DNA of 11,454 nt from an uncultured Lachnospiraceae bacterium (GTDB lineage Bacteria > Bacillota > Clostridia > Lachnospirales > Lachnospiraceae), in contig CAMWYL010000072.1 of NCBI GenBank assembly GCA_947178465.1, forward strand, positions 1 to 11,454. The letters run 5' to 3'. This document shows positions 1 to 5,979 of this stretch, piece after piece. Every line of letters begins with the position of its first letter. The first letter of the stretch is position 1. The notes under the pieces are model-generated. The model worked only from the letters and a program-made list of their open reading frames with translations, was not told where the DNA came from and ran no database searches. The translations under genes and the position numbers were made by a program.

Positions 1-1
1 C

Positions 2-411
2 TTTTATTCTTATCAGCCCCTATACCTTCGCGGCGGAATACAGACACTGAATGAAAATGAATTGTGTGAACTTGATTATTTGGCTGAATTATTGGCAGAG
101 CCCGATAAAAACATGGAGCAAATAGAGCATTTGCGGGCTACAAATGAAAAGCTGTCTGATTTGACAAATAATACACAAAACATCTACTATGATACTTTTA
201 AATAGTATACCGGATTTACAATTCCCAATGTCTATCAGGAATATAATACCAATCTCATGCTTCAATAAAAAACTTATTCAATCATGGAAGCACAATTCTA
301 CAACTTATCATTTCTCGAAGCATTATAGAAGCGCAAGCAACACTCAAAACTGCCTGCCACGTAAAAAAGGCTTTCGGAGAAATCCCCGAAAGCCTTGATT
401 TTACTGAATAA
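2..411 (+). pseudogene. Decayed plus-strand gene of unknown function, 5' end off the window
   Basis: Frame 2 is open from the left edge to a TAG at 203-205 and looks protein-like (LYLRGG, then an acidic helical stretch ending NNTQNIYYDTFK). Beyond the TAG the same frame goes on with IPNVYQEYNTNLMLQ, hits TAA at 266-268, continues through MEAQFYNLSFLEA and stops at TAG 326-328. A shift of one base there moves to frame 1, which reads IIEAQATLKTA and stays open to TAA 409-411. Restoring one base gives a smooth LEAIIEAQATL junction, so I read this as one gene with two internal stops and a frameshift. If the TAG at 203 is instead the true end, the gene is a partial CDS of 67 codons. I do not recognise the family. 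The last 45 bases of the frame overlap a hairpin that may belong to the opposing tuf remnant, so the C-terminal residues may be fortuitous. Confidence 0.5.
363..396 (-). terminator. Rho-independent terminator downstream of the tuf remnant
   Basis: The arms at 367-377 and 386-396 form a perfect 11-bp stem (AAGGCTTTCGG with its complement) around an 8-base loop. Read on the minus strand the hairpin runs straight into six U residues, the classic intrinsic terminator form. On the plus strand it is followed by GATTTT, so it may work weakly both ways. It lies 22 bases past the stop codon of the tuf remnant, where a tuf terminator is expected. It also lies within the open frame at the end of the opposing decayed gene. 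Confidence 0.75.
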
Positions 412-418
412 ATTATAA

Positions 419-472
419 TCACTCAATGATAGATGCAACCCTGCCTAAACCTACAGTACATCCACCCTCACG
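419..472 (-). pseudogene. tuf: 3'-terminal remnant of tuf (elongation factor Tu)
   Basis: The minus strand reads REGGCTVGLGRVASIIE followed by TGA at 419-421. This is the extreme C-terminus of bacterial EF-Tu, normally close to REGGRTVGSGRVASIIE. The two differences (CGT to TGT giving R to C, TCA to TTA giving S to L) are both consistent with C-to-T transitions, as in an unselected copy. Upstream of the CGT codon homology stops abruptly: the preceding codons are TAA (476-478) and AAC, not the expected ...FAI. Only 17 codons survive, with a terminator-like hairpin downstream. EF-Tu delivers aminoacyl-tRNA to the ribosome, but this fragment cannot encode anything functional. It is either a leftover of a lost tuf copy or the displaced 3' end left by an element that integrated into tuf. 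Confidence 0.72.
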
Positions 473-596
473 GTTTTATGAGGGAGAACCTTGTGTGACA
501 GATGGTGTATTCTTGGGGGACTGTCATCACATTTTCTGAAAATATCATTTTTCTCTTTTTTCAAAAATTTTGCATCCGATTTGCAACTACGCACAA
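473..596. other. Non-coding junction between the tuf remnant and the next pseudogene
   Basis: I see no coding signal here. The only structure is an imperfect inverted repeat: GTGACAG at about 495-501 against CTGTCATCAC at about 520-529, with a 2-base bulge and an AT-rich flank to its right. It could be a degraded element end, but nothing in the sequence proves that. Confidence 0.3.
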
Positions 597-960
597 TTAT
601 TGGCTAATTCTCTTTTTCTTGTAGCGTCTGTCCCGATTACTTCCAACCACTTCAATATAATCTGAAAGACCCTGCAAAGTAACTTTCGTGCGGCTTTCTT
701 TCAAATCCGGCAACTCACAAAAATCCCAAATCCCATACTCTTTTCCTTGTTTCTCCAAATACCATCTGCAATTTTAGGATTATGCGGTACAGATTCATGT
801 TTCTCATATACCCGTTCATCCGTAGGTACGCGTTTTGACCAAGATCCCATATTAAATATAACGATTCAATCTTCAAATATGGATACCTGAACCAGCACAC
901 CCGTTGCATAATCTTTATGATTAACCGCCTTTTCGCCAAAAGTTCCTACCAATGAAAGAT
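597..960 (-). pseudogene. Remnant of an AlbA_2/RecG-like ATP-binding protein (C-terminal part)
   Basis: In the minus frame starting at 958 the sequence reads KAVNHKDYATGVLVQVSIFED, then TGA (866-868), then IVIFNMGSW and KHESVPHNPKIADGIW. This matches the order of the ATP-binding C-terminal half of the family: the NAxxHKDY segment, the Q(I/V)SxxxDxIxIxNxG strand pair, and the KPxNPxIAxxF helix. A shift near 735 moves to a second frame reading LPDLKESRTKVTLQGL, then a short tail with EVVGSNRDRRYKKKR that looks like the end of a winged-helix segment, and TAA at 597-599. The start, the N-terminal AlbA_2 domain and most of the winged helix are missing. Members are often accessory regulators or defence-linked genes in Clostridia. 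The stop, the frameshift and the internal losses make it non-functional. Family assignment is by recalled motif pattern, not a search. Confidence 0.6.
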
Positions 961-990
961 GTATCTCTACACATCAATCCATAACTTGCC

Positions 991-1386
991 TTAATTCTCA
1001 GTCATAAATCCCCATTGCACACCAAATTTATCAATGAAATTGCCGGCCAATTTGCTGTAAGGTAATTCTTCAAAAGGGTCTATGATTTTACATTTACCTT
1101 TAAAACATTCATAGCAGGAAAGAAGTTCTTCAACACTTTTAAACATGACAATTAGATGAATGGCACAATCAAGAGATTTTTCCTTGTTACCAAATCTGTC
1201 ATTTAAAAAAACCTGTTGACCATGAATATACATAACAGCATGGGCTATCCCATTATCATTTTGGGAATCATCAGGCGCGTAATCATGATTTCGTATAATG
1301 GTTTCAGCTTTTGTATGAAACGCCTTTTCATATAAAGTAATTGCTTCTTCACAATCTCCACAAAAGTGCAAGTGCGGTATTATCAT
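991..1386 (-). CDS. VOC superfamily (PhnB-like glyoxalase/bleomycin-resistance fold) protein
   Basis: This 131-aa protein has the typical length and pattern of the PhnB-like branch of the vicinal-oxygen-chelate superfamily. It opens with a beta strand (MIIPHLHFCGD), a helix EEAITLYEKAF as in family members, a strand carrying HAVMYIHGQQVFLND in the middle, and an LPYSKLAGNFIDKFGVQWGF end matching the family closing strand (FGVxWxF). Such proteins are usually small cytosolic metal-binding or ligand-binding proteins. The substrate is not predictable, and PhnB-like members often lack the full metal site. The start is supported by GAGGAG about 8 bases upstream. It is the second of two tandem minus-strand genes, 111 bases after the GNAT-nucleotidyltransferase stop. 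The gap holds the palindrome GTCAGCTGAC (1456-1465), so it may have its own promoter. Confidence 0.85.
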   Translation of the reverse strand: MIIPHLHFCGDCEEAITLYEKAFHTKAETIIRNHDYAPDDSQNDNGIAHAVMYIHGQQVFLNDRFGNKEKSLDCAIHLIVMFKSVEELLSCYECFKGKCKIIDPFEELPYSKLAGNFIDKFGVQWGFMTEN

Positions 1387-1455
1387 AATTTTATCTCCTC
1401 AACTTTCGGTTTGTAATCATAGTATTTCGTTTCCGGAAGGAACTGATATGAAACG

Positions 1456-1465
1456 GTCAGCTGAC
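1456..1465. repeat. 10-bp perfect palindrome GTCAGCTGAC
   Basis: A perfect palindrome sits in the 111-base gap upstream of the VOC gene, about 70 bases before its start codon. It could be an operator half of a dimeric regulator, but one short palindrome may also occur by chance. Confidence 0.2.
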
Positions 1466-1497
1466 AATGTTTACATAATTTGTCCGGCCTGTGAATT

Positions 1498-2748
1498 TTA
1501 ATTACCTTTACAATCATACTCAAGCCTTTTCAATTCATCCTCTAATACATCAGCAAAGCCCTGAATTGGGTCTGCAAGTGATTCCGCATAGTCAAGGGCT
1601 TGTTTATTATTCTTGTACTCTAACGGAGCTTTACGAACCTGCAAAGCAGTTTTAAGTACATCAGGAACCGGACACAGGTTGTTTTCCAAGGCCCATTCAG
1701 CCGCAGCGGTTTTCGCAATGATTTTTCCGGTGCGCAGGGTATACAGGCATCGGGCAATATCCAACATCCAACCGAATGAGTATAGGCTATGTTCCGTCTT
1801 CTGTACATATTTTCTTATGGTTTCATAATGATGTTTTATATCGGCATACAAATCGCTTAAATTCGGCGCACTCAACCAACTGCGAACATCTCGACCGTAC
1901 AATAAAATGCCGCTTTCAATCAGCTCTGCCATACCAAAACTGTCAAACCTATATGTATCGGTAATTCTTTCACCGCCGGTACCCCAATAGACCACTCGGT
2001 CGGAGAATCCCGATATGAAAGCATCCAGCGTCAGCATTCCACCCTCAAATGATCGATAATATGGATTACCAGGCTCTTTTTCAAGCATTGTTTGACGGAG
2101 ATTTACAAGCTTTTGTGCCTGTTCTTCAGATATCTGCCTGTTCGTTAAGACAAGAATATCAATATCGCTCCACCCCGATCTGAAATCATCCAACACCGAG
2201 GAGCCATACAAATAAATTGACGGTTCACAGTCTGACAAAATGCTGTTGATTTCATGGATCATCTTATTTATGGCCTTCTGACGTTCGCAGCGTTCAGAAC
2301 CGGCGGGATGAAGGATGTATTTCCGGTTCGGATATCCCATAGTTTTAACAAGGGCATCTTCGATAAATCCATACTTTTCATAAAGCGCTCTCGGCGCAAT
2401 ACCTTTCTCATCATCGGCACGAAAAGTGCAGACTGAAATCTCCCCGGTTCTATCCAGGTTTTGGAGCGCTTCGTTCATAAGCATTGAAGCGACGCCGCGG
2501 CGGCGGTGATCAGGAGAAACGCCAAGACAGCAAATCATATTATGCCCTCTGGAGAAAAGCATGACGCCTGCAATCTCGTCGCCGACCTTAACACAGATGG
2601 CTTGCCGCTTATCCATGAACTTAAGAACGGCAGCTTTGTGCTCGTCCTGCTTCTCCTGAGTCTCCGGACCGGGAAAATTCCGGCTGAGCTGATTCACAAG
2701 CCGCATCCAATTTTCAATATCTTCAGGCATACCGTAAAACAGCTGCAT
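1498..2748 (-). CDS. Fusion protein: GNAT N-acetyltransferase plus ANT-type nucleotidyltransferase
   Basis: The protein is 416 aa from the start I prefer (2748). A longer frame opens at 2832, but GGAGG at 2755-2759 sits 6 bases before the ATG at 2748, and a putative -10 at 2838-2843 would put the transcript start on top of the longer start. Residues 1-150 form a GNAT domain, with the acetyl-CoA pyrophosphate loop at LGVSPDHRRRGVASML (about 75-90) and the closing ALYEKYGF motif. Residues about 175-270 form a nucleotidyltransferase domain with YGSS (181-184) and the metal-binding pair SDID (D195, D197). Residues about 296-416 are helical and resemble the AadA/ANT(9) C-terminal domain, with LDIARCLYTLRTGKII followed by an EWAL segment. 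AadA-like enzymes adenylylate spectinomycin or streptomycin; GNATs acetylate amines. Joining the two in one chain suggests drug or metabolite modification, but the substrate is unknown and resistance is not shown. Confidence 0.85.
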   Translation of the reverse strand: MQLFYGMPEDIENWMRLVNQLSRNFPGPETQEKQDEHKAAVLKFMDKRQAICVKVGDEIAGVMLFSRGHNMICCLGVSPDHRRRGVASMLMNEALQNLDRTGEISVCTFRADDEKGIAPRALYEKYGFIEDALVKTMGYPNRKYILHPAGSERCERQKAINKMIHEINSILSDCEPSIYLYGSSVLDDFRSGWSDIDILVLTNRQISEEQAQKLVNLRQTMLEKEPGNPYYRSFEGGMLTLDAFISGFSDRVVYWGTGGERITDTYRFDSFGMAELIESGILLYGRDVRSWLSAPNLSDLYADIKHHYETIRKYVQKTEHSLYSFGWMLDIARCLYTLRTGKIIAKTAAAEWALENNLCPVPDVLKTALQVRKAPLEYKNNKQALDYAESLADPIQGFADVLEDELKRLEYDCKGN

Positions 2749-2754
2749 GTTTTT

Positions 2755-2759
2755 CCTCC
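2755..2759 (-). promoter_or_regulatory. Ribosome binding site deciding the start of the GNAT-nucleotidyltransferase gene
   Basis: Minus-strand GGAGG lies 6 bases before the ATG at 2746-2748. No comparable site precedes the in-frame ATG at 2832, so the shorter protein is preferred. Confidence 0.75.
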
Positions 2760-2837
2760 GTTCTCCTGATAATCCTTTCAACTCAATGTTATATATATTT
2801 TCAGACATATAAAACTGCTTACCAATCAGCATATCCT

Positions 2838-2843
2838 ATTATA
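2838..2843 (-). promoter_or_regulatory. Candidate -10 element (TATAAT) for the GNAT-nucleotidyltransferase gene
   Basis: A perfect TATAAT on the minus strand lies about 90 bases before the preferred start. I see no convincing -35 at 16-18 bases. A 10-bp palindrome TAACCGGTTA lies further upstream at 2912-2921 and could be an operator. Otherwise the gap up to 2979 is AT-rich and featureless. Confidence 0.35.
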
Positions 2844-2979
2844 ACTTATTATCTGATTTTTCTTCCCTTATTTTTGCCCTTATAATGTGTAATAACAAGG
2901 GTACACTTCAGTAACCGGTTAAGATTATGACAAAATCAAATTATGGTTTCGTTATCTGCCAATTTAACAACATCATTTG

Positions 2980-3123
2980 TTAAAAAGCAACTTCTCCTAA
3001 TCGCATATATATATCCATGTCATTCCTTCCATAGCCCACAAGTCCTTGTTTTTGATTATACCATCTCCACCCTATATCTGCCACTATAAAATACAGGAGC
3101 ACAGCAACTGCCATGCACCACAT
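2980..3123 (-). CDS. Small single-pass membrane protein, unknown function
   Basis: A 47-codon minus-strand ORF begins with MWCMAVAVLLYFIVADIGW, a convincing single transmembrane helix ended by aromatic residues. It continues with a polar tail, WYNQKQGLVGYGRNDMDIY, and ends GEVAF. It starts 3 bases after the stop of the coiled-coil remnant upstream (TAA GAA ATG, same frame), a spacing typical of translational coupling. No strong Shine-Dalgarno is visible. I do not recognise the family. The context (a coiled-coil protein with a tiny coupled membrane protein, in a region of decayed accessory genes) suggests a piece of a mobile element, but that is inference. It may no longer be expressed, as its upstream partner is broken. 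Confidence 0.4.
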   Translation of the reverse strand: MWCMAVAVLLYFIVADIGWRWYNQKQGLVGYGRNDMDIYMRLGEVAF

Positions 3124-3126
3124 TTC

Positions 3127-3395
3127 TTATCGTTTCAATGACTTCTCAATCTTTTGTTTCTGACCTTTCAAATCATTCTGCTCATCATACAAATCATTGC
3201 GCTCTTTACAGATTTCTTTCATGCGCTCCAACTGCACCTTACTCCTTCCCGGCAATCCGGCTCTATCTTCTTATATTCCCCGGTCAGACTACGGATTGTA
3301 TTATTGTTTCCCTTTATTTGCTCCGACAAGCATACCCGGTCTGTCAGATTTTGCACTTCTTTATTCGTTTCGTAGAGGTCTGTTTCTGTCACGAT
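3127..3395 (-). pseudogene. Frameshifted coiled-coil protein remnant
   Basis: The minus frame entering at 3395 (possible GTG at 3392) reads as heptad-like sequence: TDLYETNKEVQNLTDRV, then SEQIKGNNNTIRSLTGEY and KKIE. That frame ends at a TGA shortly afterwards. A different frame takes over at the same point, reading SKVQLERMKEICKERNDLY and DLKGQKQKIEKSLKR, and stops with TAA at 3127-3129. Joined at KKIE, the two make one continuous charged coiled coil of about 85 residues. The upstream part is missing: the first frame meets a TAA at 3396-3398. Long C-terminal coiled coils of this kind occur in plasmid mobilisation and recombination proteins, among many others, so a mobile-element origin is only a guess. 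The upstream stop and the frameshift mark it as decayed. Confidence 0.4.
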
Positions 3396-3577
3396 TTACA
3401 AATGCAAACCGAGGACAGGCAGCACAGAGCAAAGGGAACGGGCAAAGCAGACGATAATTGCGGAAATACGGAAAAAGAGTTCAGGCAAAATTTAATGGAA
3501 TCGTGTGTGCATTTATGATAAGATAATAGCGTTGAACAATTCAGCAAATTTCAATTTTGAGGTAGGAGGTATTTCGT
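3396..3577. other. Intergenic stretch upstream of the Imm1-like gene
   Basis: No gene can be supported here. On the plus strand one frame reads a basic, protein-like tail (RTGSTEQRERAKQTIIAEI, then KKSSGKI and a stop near 3492), which may be another fragment of a lost gene. AT-rich -10-like sequences (TATGAT, GATAAT) around 3515-3527 could drive the downstream gene, but no matching -35 is clear. Confidence 0.3.
3564..3570 (+). promoter_or_regulatory. Strong ribosome binding site AGGAGGT
   Basis: A full AGGAGGT lies 7 bases before the ATG at 3578, fixing the start of the Imm1-like gene and showing that it is a real translated gene in a decayed neighbourhood. Confidence 0.85.
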
Positions 3578-3979
3578 ATGACTGATCTTGCCATTCGCTT
3601 TCTTAACGATGAGGATGAACCGGTTACACAAGAGGCAGTGGATAAATTGGTGCATAAAATTCGAAAGAACCGGATTTCATCTGCATATTTATCCTTAGAC
3701 GAGTATGGAGAGGAAGATTTTCTTTCGGTGGATATTGATAACGGTTGGGCAGCACTTGCATTTAACTCTTGGGACGAGGAAGGAAACGCTCATATGTATC
3801 AGCCCGTCAACTCTGAATATGAAGAATCTCAAGCGGATGCTCCCGTATTCATTGGTGGTCAGACTCCGGTTCTTAAGCGAAATGCACTGAATGATTTGAA
3901 CTTGGCTGCGGAATGTGTTCTTCACTTTGCCAAAACCGGGCAGCTGTATTCCGGCTTAAAGTGGGAGGAAGCGGAGTAA
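3578..3979 (+). CDS. Imm1-like immunity protein (orphan), tentative
   Basis: A 133-aa acidic, soluble protein with no signal peptide or membrane segment. The pattern fits the Imm1 family of polymorphic-toxin immunity proteins: early strands (SSAYLSLDEY, then EDFLSVDIDNGWAALAF), a middle Y-P-V-N-S-E-Y segment, the conserved-looking FIGGQTP before a helix (ALNDLNLAAECVLHFAKTG), and a final LKWEE strand. Imm1 proteins bind and neutralise cognate nuclease or deaminase toxin domains delivered by contact-dependent or secreted systems. No toxin gene lies beside it, and it is the only intact plus-strand gene here. It may therefore be an orphan protecting against neighbours' toxins, a common arrangement. 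It has an excellent ribosome binding site and ends 10 bases before a hairpin. Assignment is from overall pattern only; a hypothetical protein of the same fold but other role is possible. Confidence 0.5.
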   Translation: MTDLAIRFLNDEDEPVTQEAVDKLVHKIRKNRISSAYLSLDEYGEEDFLSVDIDNGWAALAFNSWDEEGNAHMYQPVNSEYEESQADAPVFIGGQTPVLKRNALNDLNLAAECVLHFAKTGQLYSGLKWEEAE

Positions 3980-3989
3980 GGACATGTCT

Positions 3990-4020
3990 AAGGAAGCGCT
4001 GATTAAATCAGCACTTCCTT
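3990..4020. terminator. Hairpin between convergent genes, likely shared terminator
   Basis: Near-perfect inverted repeat: AAGGAAGCGCTGAT (3990-4003) pairs with ATCAGCACTTCCTT (4007-4020), with one C-A mismatch and a 3-base loop. It lies 10 bases after the Imm1-like stop and 29 bases past the stop of the convergent AraC-type gene. There is no U-run on either side, so it may be a processing or barrier stem, or a dispersed repeat, rather than a classic terminator. Confidence 0.45.
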
Positions 4021-4049
4021 AAAGCCTCTGACGGATGCACACGGATTTC

Positions 4050-4972
4050 TTACTTCCTGATGATTGGTACCCACATACGAAAGCCATCCGGAACCCCACC
4101 ATTTTGAAACCACTTTTCCGAAAAAATATGTTCTTCATAAAAGATGCCGCCCGGACAATCAAACTCATATCCCGAAGTATTTTTTATAAATTCGACAAAA
4201 GCCTCGGATGCCTTCATCAGTCTAAGCGCCATATCCATATTGTCATTTTCATCAAACCGATTAAGTGTGACATCATTTACCAGAAATAACCCTGAAGGAG
4301 CGTCCTCAACCTTCAACCCATGAAATTCTTCCTGAGCACATTCATCTCCTATAAGATACATCATCGCTTTGTAAGGGTGCTTAACATGCTCAGATGCATT
4401 TTGATGCTCCACGCCCTGAGGATGGTGCCCGGTTGACGCCACTCCCACATACCTTCTGGCAGTACGATCAGGCACATTCTTCTTACACCATTCCGACATC
4501 CGTCCCCATGCTTCATTTTCCGGATTAACACAATCTACAGAGAAGCAGACAATTTTTTCATTGTGATGCTCTTCAATTTTAACAATAGCAGTTTCGTTCA
4601 TAATCATCTCTTCATTATTTATCCGGATTCGGAAATTCAGTTTCGGAAAACAGATAGAAGAACCGTCTTTTCTGATTTTACTTGGTGTACTCCCTGTAAA
4701 ATTGCGTACTGCACGTGAAAATGCTGCTGCCGAGCCATAGCCATACTTCATGGCAATGTCAATTACTTTATGTTCCGTATCGATTAATTCTCTTACCGCA
4801 TATTGAAGCTTACGGTTCCTGATATACTCATCCAATGTCATAATAAAAAGAACCGTTGATATGTTGATTTGGACATACCGGCTATTCGGGCGGCTCTTTC
4901 ATAATCAATCTCTTCAAACAGATTAGCTTCTATATATGCAATTGACAGATTAAGTCCTTCTATGTAATCCAT
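4050..4972 (-). pseudogene. AraC-type regulator with GyrI-like effector domain, split by a frameshift
   Basis: The gene begins at ATG 4972 with MDYIEGLNLSIAYIEANL, helix 1 of an AraC/XylS DNA-binding domain. It runs on through DYERAARIAGMSKSTYQRFF and meets TGA after RFFLL. The rest is in another frame from 4841 (MTLDEYIRNRKLQYAVREL, then the second helix-turn-helix with DIAMKYGYGSAAAFSRAV). Intact relatives have about five residues between the RxF and the TLxEYIRxRRL segment; only five bases remain here, so about 10 nt appear deleted. The C-terminal 150 residues match the GyrI-like ligand-binding domain seen in multidrug-responsive regulators. The 5' signals are good: GAGGA before the ATG and TATAAT at 5006-5011. 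The downstream frame alone has no Shine-Dalgarno and lacks the first recognition unit. Function is probably lost unless the two parts are made by frameshifting. Confidence 0.8.
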
Positions 4973-5005
4973 TTTAATCCTCATTTCTTTACACTGCCTT
5001 TTTAC

Positions 5006-5011
5006 ATTATA
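5006..5011 (-). promoter_or_regulatory. Candidate -10 element for the AraC-type gene
   Basis: Perfect TATAAT on the minus strand, giving a predicted start near 5000 and a leader of about 27 bases containing GAGGA before ATG 4972. No good -35 is visible, which would fit a regulator-dependent or degraded promoter. Confidence 0.4.
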
Positions 5012-5119
5012 GCCTATCTATTCCCAAAATACTTTACACGAAACGTCATTTGCTGTACATTACCCACAATATAAACTGTTTGATTCTCCCCCTATGCAAT
5101 CGTTTCAAATTTAATCCAT

Positions 5120-5953
5120 TTACCGCAGAACAGAAAGGTCTATCTTCTCAATTATCTCCCTGCACCGATCCCGTTCCTTTTCCTGCGTCGAAAGTGCGGG
5201 AACCGGCTCCTCTGTGAGTCCCGCATCATAACCGAAAAACCACAGTCTGCGCTCAGCCTGTAAGTCCGTAGAGCCCGGAAACGCGAAAAAAGCAGCAGAT
5301 ACCATAACATTATCTGTTCCGCTGTCTTCGCCCACGTCCTCCCAACTGATACTGACGGTATCGTAACTCCCGTCACTGTGTATGGAAACGGATAATTTGA
5401 CAAAATCCCCTTCCTGCTCTTCATCCAACACATATTCTGCTTTTAAAAGATGCCTGTCGTCGTTTGCCATGGGGATATATTTATAAGACAGCTCCTCAGG
5501 GGACTGTGTCAAAATCTGTTGAAGCAGCTCCCACATTCGGTCTGCCATCTCCTCTCCCTGAAGCCCGTCCCAGTCCATCTCCTCAGCGGTAAAAGAGCCA
5601 TCCTCATTTCGGTACAGCCAGCCGTCATACCAGAGATAATCCGACTCCACAAAATCCTCACAAAAGACCAGCGTATATTCCTCCGTCCGATAGATATTCA
5701 AAGTTCGGTCGCTTTCCCGCAATGTAATGGAATAACCATCCCAATCCGCATGCTGCGCCTGTTGAAAATCGTCGGCAAACGTCTTATATGCCGTCGTTGC
5801 GTCCGCGGCAGAATAGGTCTTTTCACCAAAAGGTTCTCCTCCCGGCAGCGCGATGAAGCCGCCGCATCCGGAAAGAATCACCGCAAGGGCAACACCCGAC
5901 AAAATCCCTCTTATTCGACGACTGCTCCTTTTCATCACCTCTCGAACGCACAT
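5120..5953 (-). CDS. Lipoprotein of unknown family, third gene of the signalling operon
   Basis: A 277-aa predicted lipoprotein. A basic n-region (KRSSRRIR) is followed by a hydrophobic stretch and the lipobox LSGC, so C30 should be lipidated and the mature protein anchored on the outer face of the membrane. The mature part is rich in acidic and aromatic residues with alternating strand-like segments (DGYSITLRESDRTLNIY, YLWYDGWLYRNEDGSFTAEE, KLSVSIHSDGSYDTVSISW). This suggests a beta-rich binding domain. I do not recognise a family. AAGGAGG lies 6 bases before ATG 5953, supporting that start over the in-frame ATG at 5935. It follows the kinase gene by 26 bases on the same strand with no terminator between, so it is very likely co-transcribed with the two-component genes. 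It could supply the sensing function the short kinase lacks, or be the system's output. Confidence 0.8.
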   Translation of the reverse strand: MCVREVMKRSSRRIRGILSGVALAVILSGCGGFIALPGGEPFGEKTYSAADATTAYKTFADDFQQAQHADWDGYSITLRESDRTLNIYRTEEYTLVFCEDFVESDYLWYDGWLYRNEDGSFTAEEMDWDGLQGEEMADRMWELLQQILTQSPEELSYKYIPMANDDRHLLKAEYVLDEEQEGDFVKLSVSIHSDGSYDTVSISWEDVGEDSGTDNVMVSAAFFAFPGSTDLQAERRLWFFGYDAGLTEEPVPALSTQEKERDRCREIIEKIDLSVLR

Positions 5954-5979
5954 CGCAATCCTCCTTTGCCTGTTCCCGC

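Noticed and set aside
203..205. In-frame TAG considered as a recoded (pyrrolysine or suppressed) codon
   Set aside because: The same frame soon meets a TAA and another TAG plus a frameshift, which decay explains better.
495..529. Imperfect inverted repeat considered as an insertion-sequence end
   Set aside because: No transposase, no flanking target duplication and no second end were found.
715..939. Minus-strand open frame of 74 codons
   Set aside because: It is out of frame with the recognisable ATP-binding-protein remnant at the same place, and its own translation matches nothing I know.
3138..3518. Plus-strand open frame of 126 codons
   Set aside because: It overlaps the minus-strand coiled-coil remnant, has no ribosome binding site, and its translation is low-complexity in the way expected of an antisense shadow.
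4035..4289. Plus-strand 84-codon frame
   Set aside because: Antisense to the GyrI-like domain of the AraC-type gene; no ribosome binding site.
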